A stretch of 7,538 nt of DNA from Anaerolineae bacterium (GTDB taxonomy: Bacteria > Chloroflexota > Anaerolineae > B4-G1): NCBI GenBank assembly GCA_030612185.1, contig JAUWOI010000200.1, forward strand, positions 1-7,538, in the 5' to 3' direction. Positions within the stretch are counted from its first letter, which is position 1; each line of letters starts with the position of its first letter. Shown in pieces: positions 1-5,160 of this stretch. Below the pieces are notes generated by a model that saw only the letters and a program-made list of their open reading frames with translations, did no database searches and had not been told where the DNA came from. Made by a program: the position numbers and the translations under genes.

Positions 1-81
1 CTGGCCCGCTGGATGGCGCGGCGGGAGGAGGCAGGGAGGCAGGGGAGCAAGGGAGCAGAGGAGCAGGGGGGCGAGGAGTAG
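1..81 (+). CDS. C-terminal end of an unidentified protein (partial)
   Basis: An open frame enters from the left edge and stops at TAG 79-81. The 26 visible residues begin LARWMARREEAG and end in a Gly/Glu/Gln-rich tail. That tail is encoded by a purine-rich octamer repeat (32-63), so it is probably not conserved protein. The stop lies 6 nt before the FeoC-like ATG, which implies co-transcription. Since feoC-like genes usually follow feoB, this could be the end of another FeoB, but nothing in the visible residues proves it. Confidence 0.5.
   Translation: MARWMARREEAGRQGSKGAEEQGGEE
32..80 (+). repeat. Purine-rich octamer array at the 3' end of the first gene
   Basis: Successive 8-nt units CAGGGAGG, CAGGGGAG, CAAGGGAG and CAGAGGAG occupy 32-63, followed by a degenerate CAGGGGGGC unit and GAGGAGTAG. 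The array is translated as the tail of the upstream gene. Its last part supplies both the stop codon and the GAGGAG Shine-Dalgarno of the next gene. It is one of four 7-8-nt arrays in the window that sit at a gene end. Confidence 0.65.
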
Positions 82-87
82 ACGGCG

Positions 88-327
88 ATGTTATCCCAAT
101 TGTTGGAATTACTGCGGGAGGGAGGCACCCACCGGGTGGCCGACCTGGCCCGCGAGTTGGAGACGACGCCCGCGTTGGTCGAGGCAATGCTGGAGGACCT
201 GGACCGGATGGGGTATCTGAAACGCGTAGGGGGGGAATGTGGCGGAGGGTGTGGCGGGTGCTCGCTGGCGGGGCTGTGTACGCCCGGAGAGGGTGGACGG
301 GTGTGGACGCTGACGGAGAAACGGTAG
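88..327 (+). CDS. feoC: FeoC-like winged-helix protein with Fe-S cysteine cluster
   Basis: This 79-residue protein matches the FeoC family in size and layout. Residues 1-48 form a winged helix (LLELLREGG, VADLARELETTPALVEAML, LDRMGYL). A cysteine cluster C51-X3-C55-X2-C58-X5-C64 follows, then a short C-terminal strand (RVWTLTEKR). FeoC proteins are small cytosolic partners of FeoB. In studied enterobacterial cases the cysteines bind an oxygen-sensitive Fe-S cluster, and roles in FeoB stability or transcription have been proposed. The start at ATG 88 has GAGGAG about 9 nt upstream, overlapping the previous stop. It lies 6 nt after that gene, so it probably belongs to an upstream operon rather than to the DtxR unit, from which a terminator-like hairpin and a promoter separate it. 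The family assignment is firm; the exact function is inferred. Confidence 0.85.
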   Translation: MLSQLLELLREGGTHRVADLARELETTPALVEAMLEDLDRMGYLKRVGGECGGGCGGCSLAGLCTPGEGGRVWTLTEKR

Positions 328-334
328 CAAAATA

Positions 335-393
335 GAGAGAGCAAAAAGCGAGAGGTGGTGCAGAATGCGAAGGGAACCCCTCTCTCTTTTTTT
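335..393 (+). terminator. Probable rho-independent terminator after feoC-like gene
   Basis: Shortly after the stop codon, GAGAGG (350-355) can pair with CCTCTC (379-384). Alternatively GAGAGAG (335-341) can pair with CTCTCTC (380-386). A run of seven T follows at 387-393. The loop is long (23 nt in the first pairing), so folding is less certain than the T tract suggests. Confidence 0.5.
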
Positions 394-430
394 GATCGTT
401 GTTATTGCAAACACTTCTCATTTCCAAAAA

Positions 431-575
431 AGTAAGCGTTCAGACCTCCGAGGTTTTGACCGCATATTTGGCCTAGAAAGTGAGCAATATGCCGTTACAA
501 GATTCCAGGAGAGCGCTATTTGGTAAACCTCGGAGGTCTTTTGCTGGCATTTTCTCACCTCCTTGAACGCTTGCT
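431..575. mobile_element. MITE-like element with 12-bp terminal inverted repeats
   Basis: The ends AGTAAGCGTTCA (431-442) and TGAACGCTTGCT (564-575) are inverted repeats matching at 11 of 12 positions. The hexamer CAAAAA abuts both ends directly (425-430 and 576-581) and could be a target-site duplication. Inside is a second, perfect 14-bp inverted repeat: GACCTCCGAGGTTT (443-456) and AAACCTCGGAGGTC (525-538). No transposase is present. The target repeat is A-rich and could arise by chance. A strongly structured untranslated region or regulatory RNA is the main alternative. Confidence 0.5.
473..550 (-). CDS. Possible 25-residue small ORF on the minus strand inside the MITE-like element
   Basis: Read on the minus strand, an ideal Shine-Dalgarno AAGGAGGTGAG is followed 3 nt later by ATG (550-548) and 25 codons to TAG. 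The peptide starts MPAKDLRGLPNSALLES. The ribosome site is unusually good for random sequence. The ORF is short, has no recognisable family and partly translates the inner inverted repeat, so it may be coincidental. Confidence 0.2.
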   Translation of the reverse strand: MPAKDLRGLPNSALLESCNGILLTF

Positions 576-589
576 CAAAAAGAAACCCC

Positions 590-618
590 TTGACAATCAG
601 AGGGTATTGGTCTATAAT
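590..618 (+). promoter_or_regulatory. Consensus sigma70 promoter for the DtxR-FeoA / Fur unit
   Basis: TTGACA (590-595) and TATAAT (613-618) are both exact consensus hexamers with a 17-nt spacer. Transcription would begin near 625, giving a leader of about 43 nt to the ATG at 668. The -35 box lies just outside the right end of the MITE-like element. Confidence 0.8.
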
Positions 619-631
619 AAGGCTGACCTAA
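613..631 (+). promoter_or_regulatory. DtxR/IdeR-like box overlapping the -10 element
   Basis: Aligned by hand with the DtxR/IdeR consensus TTAGGTTAGGCTAACCTAA, these 19 nt match at 13 positions. The right portion AAGGCTGACCTAA differs from the consensus at only two positions. The box covers the whole -10 hexamer and the presumed start of transcription, as expected for repression. The next gene encodes a DtxR protein with the iron-type metal ligands, so autoregulation is a direct inference. Left-half conservation is poor. Confidence 0.5.
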
Positions 632-667
632 TAATCTAGCACAATTATTCTCTGGTGTGCATAAATA

Positions 668-1666
668 ATGACCGAGGCGACTCTTAGTCCGCTTAGCGAA
701 AGTGTACAGATGTATCTGGTCACCATCGCCCGGCTGCGGGTGAATGGTCAACCCGTGCCCCTCTCACAACTGGCTCAGGCACTCTCAATCTCCCCTGTCT
801 CAGTCAACGAGATGTGCCGCAAGTTGCAAGATCAAGAATTGGTGGTCTACCGACCATATAAGGGAGCCTTGCTCACGCCAGAGGGAGAGCAGCGGGCCTA
901 CTACGTCCTGCGCCGCCACCGGCTGTGGGAGGTCTTCCTGGTGGAGAAACTAGGCTTTGATTACGACCAGGCCCACGAAGTCGCTTGCCAGTTGGAACAT
1001 TCCACACCCAAACTGTTGGGCGACCGGCTCGACGCTTTCCTGGGGTATCCCTCGATCAATCCGAAAGGAGAGCCCATCCCCAGAGCCAACGGAGTGCTTC
1101 CGGCACACTCCTTGCTCTCGCTGGCGGCACTCTCGGCCGGGGAGCGCGGCCACGTGATCCGCTGCGATGTGAGTGAGCCCGTGCGAGCCTTCCTGAATGA
1201 ACAGAGAGTACGCCCGGGGGTGACACTGGCGGTGGTGGCGACGGCGGGGGACAACCTGCTGGTGCAGGTGGGGGAAGCACACGTTTCGCTGGCGCGTGCT
1301 CTGGCAGAGGCAGTGCAGGTGGAGATGGAAAGAACACCATCCAAAGCAGTGGCAGTTGCACCAATACACCCTGATTCTGACGAGGAGGAACAGAAGGGTG
1401 CTGGCACACAACACCAGCCCACGCGGGCAGCCTTGCACGAGTTGAAAGTCGGGCAGCGCGGCATTATCGTGCGCGTAGGTGGACAGGGGCCGATTCGCCG
1501 CCGTATGCTGGACATGGGGCTGGTGACCGGCGCCGAGGTCAAAGTGGTGCGTGTAGCGCCCCTGGGCGACCCCGTCGAGTTTGAGGTCAAGGGGTACAGC
1601 CTCAGCCTGCGCAAGAGCGAGGCGCGTAACGTTTTCGTCGAGGTGTCGGCAAGGGAAGGTAAATAG
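668..1666 (+). CDS. Iron-dependent DtxR-family regulator with additional C-terminal FeoA domain
   Basis: This 332-residue repressor is longer than ordinary DtxR/IdeR proteins (about 220-230). Residues 10-70 form the winged helix (EMCRKLQDQELV recognition region). Residues 75-140 are the dimerisation/metal domain, with every ligand of the DtxR pattern: M15 (equivalent to M10), H84, E88, H103, C107, E110 and H111. Met rather than Asp at the first position and Cys at 107 point to iron rather than manganese sensing. Residues about 148-218 are the usual SH3-like domain. After an acidic/Gln-rich linker (about 222-253), residues 256-327 are a complete extra FeoA domain, about 70% identical to FeoA1 encoded downstream. 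ATG 668 lacks a clear Shine-Dalgarno, but no better start exists after the promoter at 590-618. It is probably an autoregulated controller of the feo genes; DNA targets are inferred. Confidence 0.9.
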   Translation: MTEATLSPLSESVQMYLVTIARLRVNGQPVPLSQLAQALSISPVSVNEMCRKLQDQELVVYRPYKGALLTPEGEQRAYYVLRRHRLWEVFLVEKLGFDYDQAHEVACQLEHSTPKLLGDRLDAFLGYPSINPKGEPIPRANGVLPAHSLLSLAALSAGERGHVIRCDVSEPVRAFLNEQRVRPGVTLAVVATAGDNLLVQVGEAHVSLARALAEAVQVEMERTPSKAVAVAPIHPDSDEEEQKGAGTQHQPTRAALHELKVGQRGIIVRVGGQGPIRRRMLDMGLVTGAEVKVVRVAPLGDPVEFEVKGYSLSLRKSEARNVFVEVSAREGK

Positions 1667-1673
1667 TTGGGAA

Positions 1674-2111
1674 ATGTGCGTGTCTTTTGCAACTCCTATC
1701 AGAGAAGTTTTACGCCAGGCCGGGAGGCGCGTCACCCCGCAGCGGATGCTCATCTTGGAGACAATCCGCGAGAGCGGTGACCATCTCAGCGCCGACGAAG
1801 TTCATCGCCTGGCCAAGCAAAAAGCCTCCTGCCTGAGCCTCTCTACTGTTTATCGCACCATTGACGTGCTCAAAGAGATGGGAGTGATCGAGGAACTCCG
1901 CCTGGGCGGGGAGCACCGTCGCTACGAGATCAAGGGGGAAGGGCATCATCACATCATCTGCCAGGGCTGCGGCAAGGTCATCGAGTTCAAGTGCCCTTTC
2001 AGCGAGGAGTTGAGGCGTGATTTGGGCGAGAAACACGATTTCGAGATCACAGGTGCTCACCTGGATTTGCTAGGCTACTGTGCTGAGTGCCGGCAGAAGG
2101 TAAGCGGGTAA
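1674..2111 (+). CDS. fur: Fur-family metalloregulator
   Basis: This 145-residue protein is of normal Fur size. Residues 10-85 are the winged helix (RVTPQRMLILETI, SLSTVYRTIDVLKEMGVIEEL). The C-terminal dimerisation domain has the structural zinc cysteines C96-X2-C99 and C136-X2-C139. The regulatory site aligns with H37, E85, H91, H93 and E104. In peroxide-sensing PerR the last position is Asp; Glu here favours a metal sensor such as Fur. A zinc sensor (Zur) is not excluded. I chose ATG 1674, 7 nt after the stop of the DtxR gene; the frame is open further upstream but would overlap the FeoA domain. The ribosome site is weak (AAGGGAAGG, 14 nt upstream), suggesting translational coupling. It is probably co-transcribed with the DtxR gene from the promoter at 590. 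Confidence 0.85.
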   Translation: MCVSFATPIREVLRQAGRRVTPQRMLILETIRESGDHLSADEVHRLAKQKASCLSLSTVYRTIDVLKEMGVIEELRLGGEHRRYEIKGEGHHHIICQGCGKVIEFKCPFSEELRRDLGEKHDFEITGAHLDLLGYCAECRQKVSG

Positions 2112-2155
2112 AGCCATCTGCGAGTAGAGGCTCGTTTTCGCAGGGGCTTTAATTT
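2111..2155 (+). terminator. Terminator-like hairpin after fur
   Basis: Starting at the stop codon, AAGCC (2111-2115) pairs with GGCTT (2145-2149) and CTGCGA (2118-2123) with TCGCAG (2138-2143). This gives an 11-bp stem with a small bulge, followed by TTTAATTT. It would separate the regulator unit from the feoA-feoB unit, although leakage or attenuation is possible. Confidence 0.5.
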
Positions 2156-2165
2156 GCGGCCTCGT

Positions 2166-2186
2166 TATTGCTAATGCGTCGCAATA
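2166..2186. promoter_or_regulatory. Candidate operator dyad in the feoA1 leader
   Basis: TATTGC (2166-2171) and GCAATA (2181-2186) form a perfect 6-bp inverted repeat with a 9-nt centre, in an AT-richer stretch about 110 nt before feoA1. The size suits a dimeric Fur-type or DtxR-type repressor, but it matches neither textbook consensus closely. No convincing -35/-10 pair was found around it. Confidence 0.3.
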
Positions 2187-2299
2187 TTGAAAAGGAGGTG
2201 GTGGAGCAGAGAATCAAAGGATACACAATTAACTACAGACGCCCCGCCAGGGGCACGGTTACGTCCAACAAGACTAGCAGAGAGGAGACAATCTTATGA
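2174..2299 (+). CDS. Possible 41-residue leader ORF overlapping feoA1
   Basis: An ATG at 2174, or GTG codons at 2198/2201, open a frame that runs to TGA 2297-2299. It overlaps the feoA1 start as ATGA, the classical coupling arrangement. The peptide is basic (for example IKGYTINYRRPARG) and has no recognised family. The AAAGGAGG at 2191-2197 is well formed but sits inside the frame and too close to the GTG codons. A translated leader is possible; chance is equally likely. Confidence 0.2.
   Translation: MRRNIEKEVVEQRIKGYTINYRRPARGTVTSNKTSREETIL
2241..2254 (+). other. GC hairpin in the feoA1 leader
   Basis: GCCCC (2241-2245) and GGGGC (2250-2254) form a 5-bp all-GC stem with loop GCCA, about 40 nt before feoA1. 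It may be a local structure in the untranslated leader; no known riboswitch was recognised. Confidence 0.3.
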
Positions 2300-2529
2300 G
2301 CGTCAAGACACTGAATCAACTCGAACCCGGTGAACGGGCAACCATCGTCAAGGTAGGAGGCGAGGGGCCGGTGCGCCGCCGTATCCTCGACATGGGCGTG
2401 GTGAGAGGGGCCGACATCGAGGTCGTGCGCGTGGCCCCTCTGGGCGATCCGGTCGAGTTCCGGATCAAGGGATACAATCTCTCGTTACGCAAGAGCGAGG
2501 CGCAGAACGTACAGGTCGAGGCCCGGTAG
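2296..2529 (+). CDS. feoA: FeoA1, SH3-like partner of the ferrous iron transporter
   Basis: This 77-residue cytosolic protein has the standard FeoA length and a single SH3-like fold. It carries the motifs GGEGPVRRRILDMG (21-34), VVRVAPLGDPVEF (43-55) and the closing GYNLSLRKSEAQNVQVE (59-75). FeoA proteins are thought to bind FeoB and aid Fe2+ uptake. ATG 2296 is preceded by GAGGAG with about 8-nt spacing. The TAG stop overlaps the Shine-Dalgarno of feoA2, so the two are translated as a pair. It is strikingly similar to the last domain of the DtxR protein upstream (49 of 70 aligned residues identical by hand count), much more than to FeoA2. Confidence 0.93.
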   Translation: MSVKTLNQLEPGERATIVKVGGEGPVRRRILDMGVVRGADIEVVRVAPLGDPVEFRIKGYNLSLRKSEAQNVQVEAR

Positions 2530-2541
2530 GAGGAGTATATG

Positions 2542-2772
2542 ATGCCACTGACTATGGTTTCCCCTAACGAGGATGTCAAACTGGTCGCCATCAACGGCGG
2601 ACGCACCGTCCGCCAGCGGCTGGCGGACCTGGGCCTGACACCGGGCACGACCCTGCGCGTGGTACAGGCGGACGCCTGGGGGCCGCTCATCGTGGCCTTC
2701 AAGGACGACGCCCGGCTGGCGCTGGGCCGCGGTATGGCGCACAAGATCGAGGTTGAGTTGCTGAGGAAGTAG
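2542..2772 (+). CDS. feoA: FeoA2, second type of FeoA-domain protein
   Basis: This is a second FeoA/SH3-like protein, 76 residues from ATG 2542; ATG 2539 directly before it is an alternative start. I prefer 2542 because TAGGAGGAG (2527-2535) is then spaced normally. It belongs to a different FeoA subtype from FeoA1: NGGRTVRQRLADLGLTPGTT, then GPLIVAF and ARLALGRGMAHKIEVE. Pairs of such divergent FeoA proteins before FeoB are common in anaerobes and thermophiles, and a heteromeric role with FeoB is inferred. Its final codon and TAG stop (2770-2772) fall inside the first unit of an octamer repeat that fills the gap to feoB-N. Confidence 0.92.
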   Translation: MPLTMVSPNEDVKLVAINGGRTVRQRLADLGLTPGTTLRVVQADAWGPLIVAFKDDARLALGRGMAHKIEVELLRK

Positions 2773-2814
2773 ACAAGTAAACAAGTAGATGAGTAGACGA
2801 GTAAATGAGTGAGA
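2767..2814 (+). repeat. Octamer array between feoA2 and feoB-N
   Basis: Six consecutive 8-nt units: AAGTAGAC, AAGTAAAC, AAGTAGAT, GAGTAGAC, GAGTAAAT, GAGTGAGA. The first unit contains the feoA2 stop codon, and the array ends at the GGAGGA Shine-Dalgarno of feoB-N. Because the unit is not a multiple of three and nearly every copy holds TAG, TAA or TGA, it stops translation in several frames. Confidence 0.85.
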
Positions 2815-2824
2815 GGAGGAACAA

Positions 2825-3331
2825 ATGGCAAAGAAATTCACTATCGCCCTGGCCGGAAATCCCAATTCCGGTAAGAGCACCGTGTTCAACGCCCTCACCG
2901 GCGCCCGCCAGCACGTGGGGAACTGGCCGGGGAAGACGGTTGAGAAGAAGGAGGGCACCTGCAAGCGCGATGACTACGAAATCCAGGTCGTGGACCTGCC
3001 CGGCACCTACAGCCTGACGGCCTACTCGCTGGAGGAAGTCATCGCCCGTGACTACATCATCGAAGAGAAGCCCGACGTGGTGATTGGCGTGGTGGACGCC
3101 GCCAACCTGGAGCGCAATCTCTACCTGGCGATCCAGATTCTAGAGTTGGGTGCTCCGCTGGTTCTCGCACTCAATATGAGCGACATCGCCGATTCGCGGG
3201 GGTTGCGCATTGACATGGAGATGCTATCGCGGGGGCTGAACGGCACGCCGGTGGTGCGTACAACCGCCAGCAAGGGCAAAGGGATTGACGAGTTGCTGGG
3301 CGCGGCTATCCGGGCGGCAGGTGCGCAATGA
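2825..3331 (+). CDS. feoB: FeoB N-terminal GTPase domain as a separate protein
   Basis: This 168-residue cytosolic G protein equals the G domain of ordinary FeoB. The P-loop GNPNSGKST (11-19), switch [11 protein letters not shown] with T38, G3 DLPG (57-60), G4 NMSD (117-120; NxxD) and a G5-like TASKGKG (147-153) are all present. It ends just after the G domain, so the helical regulatory part and the membrane domain are on the next gene. ATG 2825 has AGAGGAGGA at 2812-2820. GTP hydrolysis here should control Fe2+ passage through FeoB-C. The stop TGA 3329-3331 falls in the first unit of a heptamer repeat. The absence of any decayed sequence and the separate ribosome site of the next gene argue for a true split rather than a sequencing frameshift. 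Confidence 0.92.
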   Translation: MAKKFTIALAGNPNSGKSTVFNALTGARQHVGNWPGKTVEKKEGTCKRDDYEIQVVDLPGTYSLTAYSLEEVIARDYIIEEKPDVVIGVVDAANLERNLYLAIQILELGAPLVLALNMSDIADSRGLRIDMEMLSRGLNGTPVVRTTASKGKGIDELLGAAIRAAGAQ

Positions 3332-3355
3332 ACAATGAAACAATGAATAATGAAC
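3327..3355 (+). repeat. Heptamer array at the FeoB split point
   Basis: Units AATGAAC, AATGAAAC, AATGAAT and AATGAAC run in tandem. The first contains the feoB-N stop codon. The last contains an in-frame but poorly placed ATG (3350). The array ends at AAAGGAGGG, the ribosome site of feoB-C. Confidence 0.8.
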
Positions 3356-3370
3356 AAAGGAGGGTGGATT

Positions 3371-5077
3371 ATGGCAACGCATGAGTTGGCTTATAGCAGG
3401 GGTGTTTCCCTCGTGGACTACGGACGTGAAGTCGAAGAGGAAATCGCCCGTCTGCAGGAGGCCATCGAGAAGGTACCGGCGCTCACCGCTCGCTACCCTT
3501 CTCGCTGGCTGGCCTTGAAACTGTTGGAGGAGGATAGCGAGATCGTCTCTCAAATGGAGGCCTCAGTGGTAGGAGGAGGCACAATCCTGGCCCAGGCCCG
3601 CAAAAGCATGGCCCACCTGCGAAACGTCTACGGCGACGACGCTGAGACGATCATTGCCGACCGGAGGTATGGCTTCATCAGCGGCCTGGTCAAAGAGGCA
3701 GTGCGCCGCCCGGTCGAGGAGCGGCTGACACTTTCGGACAAGATTGACAAAATTGTCACTAACCGGGTGCTGGGCATCCCCATCTTCCTGGTCGCTATGT
3801 GGTTCGTTTTCAAGATGACGGCCGAGGTCTCCGGCGCGTACCTGGACTGGGTGGACGGTCTCATCGGCGGCCCCATCACCCGCTGGGTAGTGGCCATCCT
3901 CAATCTCGTCGGGCTAGGCGGCACGTGGTTCGAGTCGCTGACGGTGGACGGTGTCATCGCCGGCGTGGGCGGGGTGATGGTCTTTGTGCCGGTGATGTTA
4001 TTCCTGTACTTCTTTCTGGCGCTGCTGGAGGACTCGGGTTACATGGCCCGCGCCGCCTTTGTGATGGACCGCTTGATGCACGCGCTGGGGCTCCACGGCA
4101 AGTCCTTCCTGCCTATGTTGATCGGCTTCGGCTGCACCGTGCCGGCTGTCTACGCCACGCGGACGCTGGAGAGCGAGGAGGACCGGAAACTGACCGGCTT
4201 CCTGGCGCCGATGATGAGTTGCGGGGCGCGGCTGCCGGTCTACGCCATCTTTGCCGCCGCCTTCTTCCCCGACAACGCCGGGCAGTTCATCTTTGGCCTG
4301 TACCTGCTGGGCATCGTCCTGGCTATCGTGAGCGGCATGGTCCTCAAGCGCACGCTCTTTAAGGACAAGCCGCCGTCGCCCTTCGTGATGGAACTCCCGC
4401 CCTACCGGTTGCCCACGCTGAAGGGCATCCTGATCCACATGTGGGAACGCACTTCGGTCTTTGTGCGCAAGGCAGCGACCATCATCATGGCCGTCTCCGT
4501 CATCCTCTGGTTCCTGATGAACATCCCCTGGGGGGTGGAGAACCCGAGGGACAGCCTGTTCGGGAAGGGTAGCGCGGCCATCGCTCCCATCCTGGCGCCG
4601 GCCGGCTTCGGCGACTGGCAGGCAGCGGGAGCGCTGGTGACGGGCTTCGTGGCCAAGGAGGTGGTGGTCGGCACCATGAGCCAGATCTACGTCGGCGAGG
4701 CCGAGGAGGAGGAAGCAGAGGAACCAACGACCTTCTTCCAGGACCTGGGCGAGATCGCGGTTGGCTTCGTTGAGGCCACCGTGGACACGGTCAAGGCGAC
4801 CATCAGCCTCATCCCCGGCGTGGACCTGATGGGTGAGGGGGAAGAAGAGGAGGAAGATACGGCGCTGGTCCAGGCCCTGCAGGAGAGTTTCACGCCCCTG
4901 CAGGCAGTGGCCTTCAACGTCTTCGTCCTGCTCTACGTCCCCTGCATGGTGGCTATCGCCGCCCAGCGCCAGGAGTACGGCGACAAGTGGACGCTGTTTA
5001 ATGCGGTCTACCTGACGGCCCTGGGCTGGGTGGTTTCGACGCTCATCTTCCAGGTTGGGCGGCTAATGGGGTTCTGA
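3371..5077 (+). CDS. feoB: FeoB C-terminal part: helical regulatory domain and Fe2+ permease
   Basis: This inner-membrane protein of 568 residues begins with a cytosolic helical region (about 11-115, GDI-like spacer) followed from about 134 by the FeoB permease with two Gate domains. Visible landmarks are SGYMARAAFVMDR, Gate 1 GFGCTVP (252-258), Gate 2 PMMSCGARLP (280-289), KEVVVGT (429-435) and YVPCM (522-526). Conserved cysteines C255, C284 and C525 are all kept. Gate 1 has Thr where GCNVP is usual. An insert at about 443-496 is flanked by Glu tracts. I chose ATG 3371 because AAAGGAGGG (3356-3364) is ideally spaced; ATG 3350 would add seven residues encoded by repeat and Shine-Dalgarno. With feoB-N it totals 736 residues, a normal FeoB length. 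Confidence 0.93.
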   Translation: MATHELAYSRGVSLVDYGREVEEEIARLQEAIEKVPALTARYPSRWLALKLLEEDSEIVSQMEASVVGGGTILAQARKSMAHLRNVYGDDAETIIADRRYGFISGLVKEAVRRPVEERLTLSDKIDKIVTNRVLGIPIFLVAMWFVFKMTAEVSGAYLDWVDGLIGGPITRWVVAILNLVGLGGTWFESLTVDGVIAGVGGVMVFVPVMLFLYFFLALLEDSGYMARAAFVMDRLMHALGLHGKSFLPMLIGFGCTVPAVYATRTLESEEDRKLTGFLAPMMSCGARLPVYAIFAAAFFPDNAGQFIFGLYLLGIVLAIVSGMVLKRTLFKDKPPSPFVMELPPYRLPTLKGILIHMWERTSVFVRKAATIIMAVSVILWFLMNIPWGVENPRDSLFGKGSAAIAPILAPAGFGDWQAAGALVTGFVAKEVVVGTMSQIYVGEAEEEEAEEPTTFFQDLGEIAVGFVEATVDTVKATISLIPGVDLMGEGEEEEEDTALVQALQESFTPLQAVAFNVFVLLYVPCMVAIAAQRQEYGDKWTLFNAVYLTALGWVVSTLIFQVGRLMGF

Positions 5078-5096
5078 GAGTACCGGGAAAACACTT

Positions 5097-5129
5097 TTCG
5101 GGCGGGGTCGTGACTTGGCCCCGCCCGAA
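5097..5129 (+). terminator. Strong GC hairpin closing the feo unit
   Basis: TTCGGGCGGGG (5097-5107) and CCCCGCCCGAA (5119-5129) are perfect 11-bp arms, extendable by one GC and two GU pairs around the loop TGACT. It begins 20 nt after the feoB-C stop. No T tract follows on the + strand, so it may act as a stabilising 3' hairpin or a non-canonical terminator. Confidence 0.6.
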
Positions 5130-5160
5130 TGTCATAAGATGAAGAAAGGAGTCTGCCAAA

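Noticed and set aside
32..80. CRISPR array
   Set aside because: The units are contiguous octamers without spacers; none of the window's repeat arrays has the repeat-spacer pattern, and no cas gene is present.
109..414. 101-residue minus-strand frame over the FeoC-like gene
   Set aside because: It is antisense to a well-supported gene with the FeoC cysteine pattern, has no ribosome site and shows low-complexity composition.
950..1753. Long minus-strand frames (267 and 243 residues) over the DtxR and Fur genes
   Set aside because: They mirror high-GC codon bias of the real genes, cross two of them and match no family.
2111..2295. Riboswitch in the feoA1 leader
   Set aside because: The hairpins present do not resemble any metal riboswitch architecture that I could recognise, and no conserved core was found.
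2316..2964. Minus-strand frames with LLVYSSTCLLVY-type repeats over feoA1-feoB-N
   Set aside because: The repetitive peptide is a translation of the octamer array at 2767-2814; the rest is antisense to conserved genes.
3350..3370. ATG 3350 as start of feoB-C
   Set aside because: It lies in the heptamer array and upstream of the strong Shine-Dalgarno at 3356-3364, which fits ATG 3371.
3799..4362. 187-residue + strand frame inside feoB-C
   Set aside because: It is an Arg/Gly-rich alternative frame of a GC-rich gene, with no start signal.
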